Shown here: positions 15,724 to 24,229 of the stretch, in pieces
Layout: every line of letters starts with the position of its first letter
Position numbering within the stretch: the first letter of the stretch is position 1
Assembly (NCBI GenBank): GCA_049680625.1
Contig: JBAUID010000136.1
Span: 1 to 32,503 of the forward strand
Length of the DNA stretch: 32,503 bases
Reading direction: 5' to 3'
DNA from: JAUIAI01 sp049680625
GTDB taxonomy: Bacteria > Pseudomonadota > Gammaproteobacteria > Burkholderiales > Burkholderiaceae_E
Program-made: the position numbers and the translations under genes
Notes under the pieces: model-generated
What the model saw: only the letters and a program-made list of their open reading frames with translations
What the model was told of the DNA's origin: nothing
Databases searched by the model: none

Positions 15724-15897
15724 AAAGACGACTCACAAAAAAATCACTGATACTGGTCAAATCAGCGGGTGTTTGTCTGATCCGCACTCGTTTTGCTGAA
15801 GCGGTGTTTGAACCGAGTTTAGCCCACGGCGTTTTTGCGGCATCATTGCGGATGGCGCCTGGGTACGGTGCCCTACGATATTCAGGGGAGAAAAACA
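15724..15897. promoter_or_regulatory. Divergent promoter region, crotonase-dehalogenase versus frmA-fghA
   Basis: 174 bp between two divergent operons must hold both promoters. A clear ribosome site GGGGAG precedes frmA. I do not find a convincing pair of promoter hexamers or a palindromic operator by eye, and no frmR-like regulator gene is nearby. Confidence 0.4.
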
Positions 15898-17007
15898 ATG
15901 GATGTACGAGCCGCAGTCGCCTATAAAGCCGGTGAGCCGTTGGTCATTGAAACGGTACAGCTCGAGGGCCCCAAGGCCTTTGAAGTGTTGATCGAGGTTA
16001 AAGCAACCGGTGTCTGTCACACCGATGAATTCACACGTTCCGGTGGTGACCCCGAAGGCTTGTTTCCAGCCATTTTTGGTCACGAAGGGGCTGGCATTGT
16101 TGTCGACGTGGGCCCTGGGGTTACTTCTGTTAAAAAAGGCGATCACGTGATTCCGCTGTACACACCGGAGTGTCGTGCCTGCAAAACTTGCCTGTCGATG
16201 CGATCTAACCTTTGTACGGCGATCCGCGGCACCCAGGGTGAAGGTGTGATGCCAGACGGGACCAGCCGTTTTTCATTAAACGGCGAGAAAATCCATCACT
16301 ACATGGGTTGCTCAACTTTTGCCAATTACACGGTGTTGCCTGAAATTGCGGTTGCCAAAATTCGAGAAGATGCACCGTTTGATAAGGTTTGTTATATCGG
16401 CTGTGGTGTCACCACGGGTATCGGCGCGGTAATTAACACCGCCAAGGTAAGGCCGGGTGACAACGTTGTTGTGTTTGGGCTTGGTGGTATTGGCCTGAAT
16501 GTTGTCCAGGGCGCGCGCCTTGCTGGTGCGGACAAAATAGTCGGGGTAGATCTCAACAACGACCGCAAAGCGCTGGGTGAGAAATTTGGGATGACCGATT
16601 TTGTGAACCCCAAAGAACTTGACGGCGATCTGGTTCAATACCTGGTTGCGCTGACAGATGGTGGTGCCGACTTCAGTTTTGAGTGTATTGGTAATGTTGA
16701 GGTGATGCGCCAGGCTCTGGAATGCTGCCATCGCGGTTGGGGTACGTCGATTATTGTCGGCGTAGCCGGCGCCGGCCAGGAAATCTCAACCCGTCCGTTT
16801 CAGCTGGTGACCGGACGCAACTGGAAAGGCACGGCTTTTGGGGGCGCGCGCGGCCGTACCGACGTGCCTAAAATTGTGGATTGGTACATGGAAGGGAAAA
16901 TCAACATCGATGACTTGATTACCCATAAACTGCCGCTGGAGAAAATTAACGACGCCTTCGATCTGATGCATTCAGGTGAATCTATTCGCAGCGTCGTTGA
17001 GTACTAA
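15898..17007 (+). CDS. frmA: S-(hydroxymethyl)glutathione dehydrogenase / class III alcohol dehydrogenase
   Basis: 369 residues from the ATG at 15898, preceded by CAGGGGAG; an earlier in-frame start at 15835 adds a non-conserved leader without a ribosome site. Catalytic zinc ligands are Cys40 (VCHTDE) and the His of FGHEGAG. Structural zinc cysteines are in ECRACKTC and SNLC. The Rossmann motif is VFGLGGIGLNV, and RPFQLVTGRNWKGTAFGGARGRTD is typical of class III enzymes. It oxidises the formaldehyde-glutathione adduct to S-formylglutathione with NAD+. The hydrolase for the next step begins 3 bp after the stop. It diverges from the crotonase-dehalogenase pair. Confidence 0.95.
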   Translation: MDVRAAVAYKAGEPLVIETVQLEGPKAFEVLIEVKATGVCHTDEFTRSGGDPEGLFPAIFGHEGAGIVVDVGPGVTSVKKGDHVIPLYTPECRACKTCLSMRSNLCTAIRGTQGEGVMPDGTSRFSLNGEKIHHYMGCSTFANYTVLPEIAVAKIREDAPFDKVCYIGCGVTTGIGAVINTAKVRPGDNVVVFGLGGIGLNVVQGARLAGADKIVGVDLNNDRKALGEKFGMTDFVNPKELDGDLVQYLVALTDGGADFSFECIGNVEVMRQALECCHRGWGTSIIVGVAGAGQEISTRPFQLVTGRNWKGTAFGGARGRTDVPKIVDWYMEGKINIDDLITHKLPLEKINDAFDLMHSGESIRSVVEY

Positions 17008-17010
17008 GCA

Positions 17011-17847
17011 ATGGAAATAGTTGCCAGTAATTGCTCGTTTGATGGTGAACAACGGGTCTATAGCCATCAATCGGCGCAGACTGGCACACCGATGCGCATT
17101 GGCGTCTTCTTGCCGCCCCAGGCAAAGCAGACCGCGGTGCCGGCCTTAGTCTGGCTCAGTGGTCTGACCTGTACCGAAGAAAATTTTGTGGTCAAGGCCG
17201 GGGCCCAGCGCATCGCGGCTGAGCTCGGCCTGGCAATCATTGCACCCGACACCAGCCCGCGCGGCCTCGGATATCCCGGTGAAGACGATGCTTATGATTT
17301 TGGCAGTGGTGCCGGTTTTTATGTTGATGCCACTGAGGCCCCATGGGTTAACGGGTATCAAATGTATTCCTACGTTTGCGACGAATTACTGAGCCTGACT
17401 GCGGCTCACCTGCCGGTTGACATCGCTAAGCTGGCGATCTCTGGGCATTCGATGGGTGGTCATGGTGCGTTGACTATTGCAATGAAAAACCCCGATAAAT
17501 TTCGCAGCGTGTCAGCATTCTCACCAATTGTCTCGCCGATAAACTGCCCGTGGGGCCAGAAGGCCCTGACTGGCTACCTGGGTGCTGATCAATCGGCATG
17601 GGCAGAGTACGACAGCTGCAAACTGGTACGCGAGCGTGGTTGGAGCGGCCCACCGATACTGATTGAGCAAGGCCTGGCAGACAATTTCCTGGAAGAGCAA
17701 CTCAAGCCGGAGTTATTCCGCGCCGCCTGCGCCGAGGCCAACGTGGCTCTGAACCTGAACCTTCGGGAAGGCTACGATCACAGCTACTTTTTTATTGCCA
17801 GTTTTATAGAAGACCACTTGCGCTTTCATGGCGCACAACTTACCTGA
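17011..17847 (+). CDS. fghA: S-formylglutathione hydrolase
   Basis: 278 residues, the family norm. An esterase-D type alpha/beta hydrolase with nucleophile Ser147 in GHSMGGHGAL, Asp224 in GLADNF and His257 in GYDHSYFF. WLSGLTCTEENF (48-59) and DTSPRG (80-85) are signature segments. It hydrolyses S-formylglutathione to formate and glutathione, completing glutathione-dependent formaldehyde detoxification with the upstream dehydrogenase. Spacing of 3 bp implies one operon. The stop lies just 2 bp from the stop of the convergent histidine kinase gene. Confidence 0.95.
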   Translation: MEIVASNCSFDGEQRVYSHQSAQTGTPMRIGVFLPPQAKQTAVPALVWLSGLTCTEENFVVKAGAQRIAAELGLAIIAPDTSPRGLGYPGEDDAYDFGSGAGFYVDATEAPWVNGYQMYSYVCDELLSLTAAHLPVDIAKLAISGHSMGGHGALTIAMKNPDKFRSVSAFSPIVSPINCPWGQKALTGYLGADQSAWAEYDSCKLVRERGWSGPPILIEQGLADNFLEEQLKPELFRAACAEANVALNLNLREGYDHSYFFIASFIEDHLRFHGAQLT

Positions 17848-17849
17848 TT

Positions 17850-20444
17850 TTAAGCGCTTGATTTGCTAAGCAGTTCTCGGACATGCGCCCGAACTTCATC
17901 GGGGTGAAACGGTTTTTCAATTACAGGTTGCCGGCATTGGTCAAGAAAATCGATTGCTGCCGGGCTGAGAGAATCGCCGGTAATAAAAATAATGCGACTT
18001 GTCGGGTGAATTTTCCGCGATTCGAGCTCACGGACAATCGCTGGACCGTCGATTCCGGGCATCCATAAATCGGTAATAATCAGGTCGAACTGGTTGGTTT
18101 CGAGCATGGTCAGCGCTTGCTCACCGTCCGGGACCGCTTTTGTCTCATAACCGTCAAGCTTCAGAATTTCGCTGATGGTGGCCGTGATTTCCGGCTCGTC
18201 GTCAATAATCAATATGTGGGCTTTGCCGATCGCCGGCTTGGCTTCCATGTCGGTCGATGTATCAACTTCGGCCAGTGAGCCGGACTGTATCGGTAAATCA
18301 ACTTCAAACAGTGCCCCGCCATATTCAGAATCGAGGGCGCGAATTTTTCCAGCATGGCTGCGTACAATGCCCGAACTCACCGACAGGCCAATGCCAGTAC
18401 CAATGCCATCCGCCTTTGTCGTATAAAACGCATCAAATATCTTGTTGCGGTTCTCGGGCTCAATGCCTGGCCCACTGTCAGCAACTGACAACCGTACCTG
18501 CTGTCTTCCCAGCGAGCGGGTGGTGACATTCAGTTTGCGTTGCCCGTCATGGTCCTGCATTGCGTGCTGGGCATTGATCATCAGGTTAACGACAACCTGG
18601 ATCAGTTGATCCTCATCTGCCTGGATCAGCGGCAGTTCTTTGTTCAGATCCAGAACCAATTCAATGCCACTGGCTTTCAACCCATAGGATGCGATTTCCA
18701 GCGACTTACTGATCGTATCGTTCAAGTCAACCGACGTACGGCTTGGGGGACGTTGTCGAACCATCGACAGGAATGTTCTGACTATACGCGCTGAACGTTT
18801 AGCGGCATTACCAATTTTCTGGGCTCTTTCCCTGGTGTCTTTGTCTTTGGCGACGGTTTCGAGTAGTTGGGACTGACCGACGACAATAGCCAGAGGGTTG
18901 TTCAGTTCGTGTGAAACCGAAGCCAGTAAAGAGCCAAGAGCCGATAGCTTTTCACTTTGGGCCAGGGCCAGACGTTGCCGCGCGAGTTGCTCCTGTGTGC
19001 GAATAATCTCGCTGGTATCGGTAATCGATACCGCTACCACAACTTCGTCGTCATACCGTGTTAGCCGTGCGTTAAGCTCAGCGTTGATAAGGCGGCCGTC
19101 AGGGGTTCGGATCATTGCCGGAAAACTTTTTGCCGCGCGATGTTCGCGCATAATTGCATCGAAACGCTGGTAGGTCAGCCCATCGGCAAAATATTTGTCT
19201 GCCGTGGTGCTCAAGATTTCTTCAATCGACGCGCCAAGCAGTGGCACGGAGACTTCGTTGGCGTATACAAGTTTGTTGTCGTCAACTCGTCCCAGCAAGA
19301 CGGGAATTGGATGCGATTCGGCAATGCTGCGAAACAATCGCGCGGAGTTATGCAGGGCATCACTGGCAACTTTTTCTTTGCTCATATCGCGGCCAACAGC
19401 TTGATACTCGGTGGCTTGGCCCTCTTGGTCGAAATACCCGCGTAGCGCCCATGACTCCCATCGGGTCTGGCCATCGGGGCCTTGCACTGACAGCTCGCGG
19501 GATCCATTGGGGGTGCCCTTACACAAGGATCGCATCGCAGTCTCGAGGTCGGCCACTGCAGTCGAAGTGATGGAGTCAGAAAGCCGCGAATGGATCAGCT
19601 CTGACTGGGTTTTTCCAAGATGGGCAGCATAAGCCGGGTTTGCATATGAGATTTCAAGGTTCGGGTTGAATCGCACAATGAATTCATTGTGATCTTCGAG
19701 AATGCCTCGAAAGCGGGCTTCACTTTCGCGCAAGGCTGCTTCGGTGTGTTTTATTCTGGTTAGTTCCGTGGCAACTGACACGATATAGCCGGAGTCGGAC
19801 CGACGCTCCACAATACGCAACCATCGGTCATCGGTGCCGTGATACATGAACTCGGATTCGCCGGAATGATGCTGAGCCAGACGGTCGGCCAGGAATTGTC
19901 TGCAGGCTGACGGGTCGCTATCGGTGTTCCTGAAAAGGTTTTGTTTAAGCCCGTGTTCGATAATGTCACTGAAGCTGTTGCCAACCTTAATGACCTCGGC
20001 GAACTTTCCATACACGCGATCGACAGCGTCATTGCGCAGTACGATGACATCATTCGAGTCGAAGACGATAAACCCATCCGGCGATGTGGCGACGGCTTCG
20101 GTCAATAACTGCCTGGCCTGGTTTGTCTGGTCAGCCTGCTGCGCGAGTCGGGTGCCGGTTTTAATTGACCGGCGCAGAGCACTGGCGGCAGCCAGGATAC
20201 CGCAAATGGCTGCGCCAGCCATCAACGCCAGTGCGGAAGACGTCGGGTTAGCATCGAATCGGCCGCTTGACAGCCATGCGCCAGCAGCCAGTGCAAAAAA
20301 GGCCGTGGAAAAAATAATCAAGACGGCGGCAAGACGGCCCGTTGAGTGTTGGAGTGTCTCGGGTTTCAGCACGCGAATGGTAATTGGGGTGAGTGCATCT
20401 GCCGGTTCAGCCGGTGGTGGCGCCAGTAGCAAAAATATAACCAA
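17850..20444 (-). CDS. Hybrid sensor histidine kinase with three PAS domains and a C-terminal receiver
   Basis: Up to 864 residues. Two membrane helices (about 38-59 and 69-90) are followed by three PAS-type domains (about 112-230, 242-356 and 366-482), a HisKA dimerisation domain with phospho-acceptor His512 in SHELNNPLA, and an HATPase with N-box NLMINAQHAM (620-629), DSGPGI (656-661) and GTGIGLSVS (682-690). A C-terminal receiver (about 743-860) has acidic Asp748/Asp749, phospho-acceptor Asp792 and Lys844. The frame opens at TTG 20444, overlapping the regulator gene by 38 bp; a GTG at 20372 is another candidate and neither has a clear ribosome site. It pairs with the upstream OmpR-type regulator. 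The signal is unknown; the first PAS could bind a small ligand or cofactor. Confidence 0.92.
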   Translation of the reverse strand: MVIFLLLAPPPAEPADALTPITIRVLKPETLQHSTGRLAAVLIIFSTAFFALAAGAWLSSGRFDANPTSSALALMAGAAICGILAAASALRRSIKTGTRLAQQADQTNQARQLLTEAVATSPDGFIVFDSNDVIVLRNDAVDRVYGKFAEVIKVGNSFSDIIEHGLKQNLFRNTDSDPSACRQFLADRLAQHHSGESEFMYHGTDDRWLRIVERRSDSGYIVSVATELTRIKHTEAALRESEARFRGILEDHNEFIVRFNPNLEISYANPAYAAHLGKTQSELIHSRLSDSITSTAVADLETAMRSLCKGTPNGSRELSVQGPDGQTRWESWALRGYFDQEGQATEYQAVGRDMSKEKVASDALHNSARLFRSIAESHPIPVLLGRVDDNKLVYANEVSVPLLGASIEEILSTTADKYFADGLTYQRFDAIMREHRAAKSFPAMIRTPDGRLINAELNARLTRYDDEVVVAVSITDTSEIIRTQEQLARQRLALAQSEKLSALGSLLASVSHELNNPLAIVVGQSQLLETVAKDKDTRERAQKIGNAAKRSARIVRTFLSMVRQRPPSRTSVDLNDTISKSLEIASYGLKASGIELVLDLNKELPLIQADEDQLIQVVVNLMINAQHAMQDHDGQRKLNVTTRSLGRQQVRLSVADSGPGIEPENRNKIFDAFYTTKADGIGTGIGLSVSSGIVRSHAGKIRALDSEYGGALFEVDLPIQSGSLAEVDTSTDMEAKPAIGKAHILIIDDEPEITATISEILKLDGYETKAVPDGEQALTMLETNQFDLIITDLWMPGIDGPAIVRELESRKIHPTSRIIFITGDSLSPAAIDFLDQCRQPVIEKPFHPDEVRAHVRELLSKSSA

Positions 20445-21165
20445 CCCCGCGCACTGTTTTCAGAACTTCTGGTTTGTTCGGATTGATTTCAATTTTTCGT
20501 CGCAGTCGCATAATGCGCAGATCGATCGATCGATCAAAAACTTCCCAACCCTTATTGTGCGCCCGCTCCATAATCTGATCACGGTTTAGCGGTTTATTCG
20601 GGTTACGGGCAAACAGGCTGAGCAAGTCAAACTCTGCCGCCGTGATTGGTACTTCCTGGTTATCGGCGTCAAGCAGGCGATGGGCTTCAAGGTCCAGGGT
20701 ACAAGATCCGAAGGGAATCAGCGATTTGGGCGGTCCGGCCGAATTGTTAGCATTGGTTGCGTTGGCGGCCGAGCTGGCGGTGTCAGCCAATCGTCGCAGC
20801 AGCGCGCGTATCCTGGCCAGCAGTTCCCGCAAATCGAAGGGTTTGGGGACGTAGTCATCGGCGCCAATTTCAAGGCCAACGACCCGGTCGATCGCCTCCG
20901 CCGCTGTAGTCAGCATAATGATGCCGCAGCCCGGATGATGCTCTCGGATCCAGCGGGCGAGGGACAAGCCATCCTCACCGGGCATTTGAATGTCAAGGAT
21001 CACTATACGGGGTGCCGCTTCAGCGATAAGCTGCCTGGCTTGGGCGGCATCAGCCGCTGTCTGGGTTGTGAGGTTCTGGCTGCTTAGAAATTCCTCCAGC
21101 AGCTCGCGGATATCAGGCTCATCATCGACAATCAGGACATGGGCCGAATTGGTTGCAGGCGTCAT
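20407..21165 (-). CDS. OmpR-family response regulator (receiver plus winged helix)
   Basis: 252 residues. The receiver domain (about 8-123) has Asp14/Asp15, phospho-acceptor Asp58 in VILDIQMPG, Thr86 and Lys108 in VPKPF. A linker rich in Ala, Asn and Ser (about 127-146) leads to a Trans_Reg_C winged-helix DNA-binding domain (about 150-247), including the recognition-helix region DRSIDLRIMRLRRKIE and the terminal VRGVGYIF. It is the first gene of the leftward pair with the hybrid kinase and overlaps it by about 38 bp. No Shine-Dalgarno is seen before the ATG, and TATATT lies about 9-14 bp upstream, so a leaderless or very short leader transcript is possible. Confidence 0.93.
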   Translation of the reverse strand: MTPATNSAHVLIVDDEPDIRELLEEFLSSQNLTTQTAADAAQARQLIAEAAPRIVILDIQMPGEDGLSLARWIREHHPGCGIIMLTTAAEAIDRVVGLEIGADDYVPKPFDLRELLARIRALLRRLADTASSAANATNANNSAGPPKSLIPFGSCTLDLEAHRLLDADNQEVPITAAEFDLLSLFARNPNKPLNRDQIMERAHNKGWEVFDRSIDLRIMRLRRKIEINPNKPEVLKTVRGVGYIFATGATTG

Positions 21166-21316
21166 TTAGAGAAATATAGAAATGGGGGGCACCGGTTCTG
21201 GCCACAGAATGGCGAGTGCGAGCCAGTTTGCTGCGGCGGCGTATCAGCTCAGTTTCATTCAACTGGGCCAATGTTTCAATGGTTTCAATCATTGTTCGCC
21301 GCTCGCTCGGCCGCCT

Positions 21317-21324
21317 GCTAGAAT
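21317..21324 (+). promoter_or_regulatory. Extended -10 promoter for tRNA-Arg
   Basis: TGCTAGAAT near 21316-21324 fits an extended -10 element (TGn before TAGAAT), 25 bp upstream of the tRNA 5' end. It is followed by a GC-rich discriminator, as is usual for stable-RNA promoters. No good -35 hexamer is present at 17 bp. Confidence 0.45.
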
Positions 21325-21349
21325 GGCAGCGCACTTGCCCGTTGGGTAG

Positions 21350-21425
21350 GCGCCCGTAGCTCAGGGGATAGAGTACTGGCCTCCGAAGCCAGGGGCCGCT
21401 GGTTCGAATCCAGCCGGGCGCGCCA
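21350..21425 (+). tRNA. tRNA-Arg (anticodon CCG)
   Basis: A 76-nt cloverleaf. The acceptor stem GCGCCCG (21350-21356) pairs with CGGGCGC (21415-21421), followed by discriminator G and an encoded CCA (21423-21425). The anticodon stem CTGGC/GCCAG encloses the loop CTCCGAA, giving anticodon CCG, which reads CGG arginine codons. The T-arm has GGTTCGAATCC. There is no integrase, partial tRNA copy or other sign of a mobile element at its 3' end. Within about 25 bp downstream there is a run of six T without an evident stem. Confidence 0.97.
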
Positions 21426-21594
21426 CCATTCTTAGAGAAAACACCTTTTTTGCCGCGGCGTTCGAACTTTGTTCAAACGGGTGTGCCATCATGTCTCGTA
21501 CGTTTGTGCAGTCGCAGATTTTTCCTCTGGCATACCCGCTGCCATACCCATACTCCGGATACCCGATTGCCTCCGATGCTCTAGCATCGTTCGG

Positions 21595-22041
21595 TCAACT
21601 GAGAAAATTGTCCGATGCAAACGCCGGGTTGGGTTCCCCGGTTGGCTTGAAAATCCCGTTCACCCGGCTGACCGCCTTGCCTCCGGTAGTGAACACCCCG
21701 TTGACAAAAATCATGTTTCTGGATGCCTTCAGGACGGTGGCCCGGCCTTCAATCCAGTCGCCGGCCACAGCCGGGCCAACAAAGTCGCAGGTCAGGTTGA
21801 CTGTCACCATGAATTGCGCGATCCCTGTCTGAGCGTTGGCATTGAGCAGGAGCAACATGTCTGCCAGGGTCATCAGCATGCCGCCGTGGCAGGAACCGCC
21901 GGGGTTGCAGTGGCGTGGCTCGATCATGAGGCCGAGAACCAGCGATTCTGCTTCGCGCTTGCCGTATAAAGGGCCAAGTGGATCGATAAAAGGGTTGGCA
22001 CGCAATCGGAGTGCCGAGAAGTCAGTGGGTATTGTGCTCAT
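21595..22041 (-). CDS. PaaI-type hotdog-fold thioesterase
   Basis: 148 residues, the typical length of a single hotdog domain. The active-site segment is GGSCHGGMLMTLAD (48-61): the HGG loop and Asp61 on the central helix are the PaaI/YbgC-class signature. The later strands (MVTVNLTCDFVGPAVAGDWIEG) fit the fold. Such enzymes hydrolyse acyl-CoA or aryl-CoA thioesters in the cytoplasm; the specific acyl group is not deducible. It may form a leftward unit with the transporter upstream of it, separated by 114 bp, or be independent. Confidence 0.88.
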   Translation of the reverse strand: MSTIPTDFSALRLRANPFIDPLGPLYGKREAESLVLGLMIEPRHCNPGGSCHGGMLMTLADMLLLLNANAQTGIAQFMVTVNLTCDFVGPAVAGDWIEGRATVLKASRNMIFVNGVFTTGGKAVSRVNGIFKPTGEPNPAFASDNFLS

Positions 22042-22155
22042 TTTTTTCTAATAGTCAGGGCCGCACGATCGCGGCTTAGCCTGGCGGCGCCGCAACGGTA
22101 GCAATGGTTTTTACAAAGGCTATAGATGTGGATGGGTGCCGAGCTTAACCCATCA

Positions 22156-23124
22156 TCAACGCCGAGCCCGGGTGGTGCCAATCAGGGGGGTCAACAGCAG
22201 TGGCACACAGTACATTGGTATTTGCGCAATGCCAAAGTACAGCGACGCAATTTCTCCGGCTGTGCCGGCAGTGACGGCCAGCATCAGCCCCATGTTGCGA
22301 TTACCGCTGCTCAATGCGGCAACCAGGGCGTTTTCGTGGCCGTACCAGCGAAAGACGAGGTAAGCGAACAAATGCAGCAGCACTGCCATCAAAAATGACA
22401 GGATGAGCAACCAGGCGGCCTGGGCCGGGTCGTTGACGAGGAACCGGGTGACCCCGTCCATAATGGCAATGGCAAAGACAACCAGGATCGTCACGTTGAT
22501 GCCGGACATCACATCGTCATTACGTTTGATGCGTTCGGCTCCGGCCACCCGACGGATGATTGCAGCCAGTACAAATGGGGCAGCAACCAGCAGACAAACC
22601 CGCAGAAAAAACGGCAGGAGTTCAACAGTCACCCCTGAGTGGGGTAGCAGCAGGGCAACCACCGGGGTCAGACTCAGGGGCAGCAGTACAGTGGACACAA
22701 CGGTAAGAATCAAGACCCGTTCACCGTCGATACCGGTCATCAGTGCGAAGGCCGCTGCTGAGCCCACGGGTGGTGCGGCACATTGTAAGATCAAGGCAAT
22801 ACTCACAGCCGCGGCCATGCCAAACGCGCCGCTAAGCAGCCAGGCGATCAGGGGTGATAAGACCAGTTGCAGGGCTGTCATCAGCAAGGGTAAACCCGGC
22901 TGACTTGCGCGACGGCCCAGTTTTGTCCAATCCAGGCGAACCAGGGTAACGGTCATGGTTGCCACGACTGCGAGGGTCAGCAGTGGGCGCATCAGGCTGG
23001 CCAGGGCCGGAAATGCGATGCCGGTCAGTACCCCAATTGGTAAAGCCCAGCGTGCGTGATGCCCCAGCGCCCGAAAAATGAGTCGGATCATGCCGGCGAG
23101 TTTACAGGCTGGCTTCAGTATCAT
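22156..23124 (-). CDS. Bile acid:sodium symporter (BASS) family transporter
   Basis: 322 residues with about nine or ten hydrophobic helices across the whole length and almost no soluble domain. The family hallmark near the C-terminal crossover is visible as LSSGNRNMGLMLAV, and an early QCAAPPVGSAAAF segment corresponds to the first crossover. BASS proteins move organic anions with Na+; the substrate here is unknown. ATG at 23124 is used, but Met12 (23091) is also possible because no strong ribosome site marks either. It diverges from the acyl-CoA dehydrogenase-like gene with 65 bp between starts. Confidence 0.85.
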   Translation of the reverse strand: MILKPACKLAGMIRLIFRALGHHARWALPIGVLTGIAFPALASLMRPLLTLAVVATMTVTLVRLDWTKLGRRASQPGLPLLMTALQLVLSPLIAWLLSGAFGMAAAVSIALILQCAAPPVGSAAAFALMTGIDGERVLILTVVSTVLLPLSLTPVVALLLPHSGVTVELLPFFLRVCLLVAAPFVLAAIIRRVAGAERIKRNDDVMSGINVTILVVFAIAIMDGVTRFLVNDPAQAAWLLILSFLMAVLLHLFAYLVFRWYGHENALVAALSSGNRNMGLMLAVTAGTAGEIASLYFGIAQIPMYCVPLLLTPLIGTTRARR

Positions 23125-23189
23125 GGCTTGCGCTTGCCTGGCTTTCGTCTCAACCGTCAGCGATCTGCTGACAATTAACGGCTAAATCA

Positions 23190-24197
23190 ATGTCCGACAC
23201 TATTGCCAATTCTCCTACCGGTGCTCACTCTGATTCGCTGAGTGATTGTCTGAACAAATGCCTGACCCTACCCACCGAAACAATCCGGGTTGCCGATCTT
23301 GCCGCATGGCGTGGGTACTGGTTAGCAGCGCTTGCCGGCCAGGGGCCGGGGTCTGGCTCAGTTGATCTGGCCTGTCGGGCCGGCTTTCACAGTGATCGGG
23401 TGGCGTGGGCGTTTCTAGCCGGCTATCAGTCGGCGATTGGGGTGATGGTTCCCGGTCGCAATCCGGAAAAACTTGGTTCGTTTTCAGTTACGGAGTCCGG
23501 GGGCAACCAGCCACGACATATTTCGACGACGGTTGAAACCCAAGCCGACGGGTCGATTCGAATCAATGGCGAAAAGCGTTGGGTTGCGATGGGTCACGAC
23601 TGCGACGAATTGCTCATCGCAGCAACCATGAAGCCGCCCGGAGAGTCAGAAAGCGCGGCTGCCGCGCAGGGAGGGCCGGCTATTCGGATGATTGCTCTGC
23701 CCAGGGAAACCGATGGACTTTCAATAATTTCGATGCCGCCAATGGAAATTATTCCCGAAGTGCCACACAGCGGTGTCCGGTTCAGCGATGTCATCCTGCC
23801 GGCCAGTGCGTTGTTACCGGGTGACGGATACAGCGGGTTTGTTAAACCATTTCGAACCCTGGAAGATATTCATATTGCTGCGGCAGTTCTGGCGTATTTA
23901 TTGCGTTCGGCTCGACGTCTGCAATGGCCGCCTGCTTTTTCAGAGTCGCTTGCAGCACTAATTGTTGCGCTTTACGGGCTGAGCCGACAGGCGCCGGATG
24001 CGGCGACTACCCATGTTGCACTGAGTGGCGTTTTGACCCAGGTTCATGCGGCCTACGAGCAAGCAAGCATACTGTGGCGCGAATTTCCGGACGACGAGGA
24101 GTCTGCGCGATGGGTGCGTGACCGGCCGTTGTTCGGGCTGGCGACAAAGGTGCGGGCAGCCCGCGCGGGTCGGGCCTGGGAGCGTTTACAACACTGA
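23190..24197 (+). CDS. Shortened acyl-CoA dehydrogenase-like protein
   Basis: 335 residues, about 40-60 shorter than typical acyl-CoA dehydrogenases. The middle beta domain is recognisable (FSVTESGGNQPRHISTT, then a strand ending INGEKRWVAMG, about 97-139, as in the FAD-contacting segment of the family), and FSDVILPASALLPG (about 198-211) corresponds to the usual V-x-V-P start of the C-terminal domain. The N-terminal helical domain is reduced and the C-terminal helical domain is only about 115 residues. The usual catalytic glutamate motif and the C-terminal quinone/FAD-binding end are not evident, so activity is doubtful. It could be a divergent enzyme or a non-catalytic relative. It converges on the LytTR regulator gene, with 32 bp between stops. 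Confidence 0.72.
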   Translation: MSDTIANSPTGAHSDSLSDCLNKCLTLPTETIRVADLAAWRGYWLAALAGQGPGSGSVDLACRAGFHSDRVAWAFLAGYQSAIGVMVPGRNPEKLGSFSVTESGGNQPRHISTTVETQADGSIRINGEKRWVAMGHDCDELLIAATMKPPGESESAAAAQGGPAIRMIALPRETDGLSIISMPPMEIIPEVPHSGVRFSDVILPASALLPGDGYSGFVKPFRTLEDIHIAAAVLAYLLRSARRLQWPPAFSESLAALIVALYGLSRQAPDAATTHVALSGVLTQVHAAYEQASILWREFPDDEESARWVRDRPLFGLATKVRAARAGRAWERLQH

Positions 24198-24229
24198 GTA
24201 GTTGCTGATAGCCGGATTACAGCTGCAAC

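Noticed and set aside
21350..21425. tRNA-Arg as an integration site for a mobile element
   Set aside because: No integrase, no direct repeat of the tRNA 3' end and no change in gene type next to it were seen.
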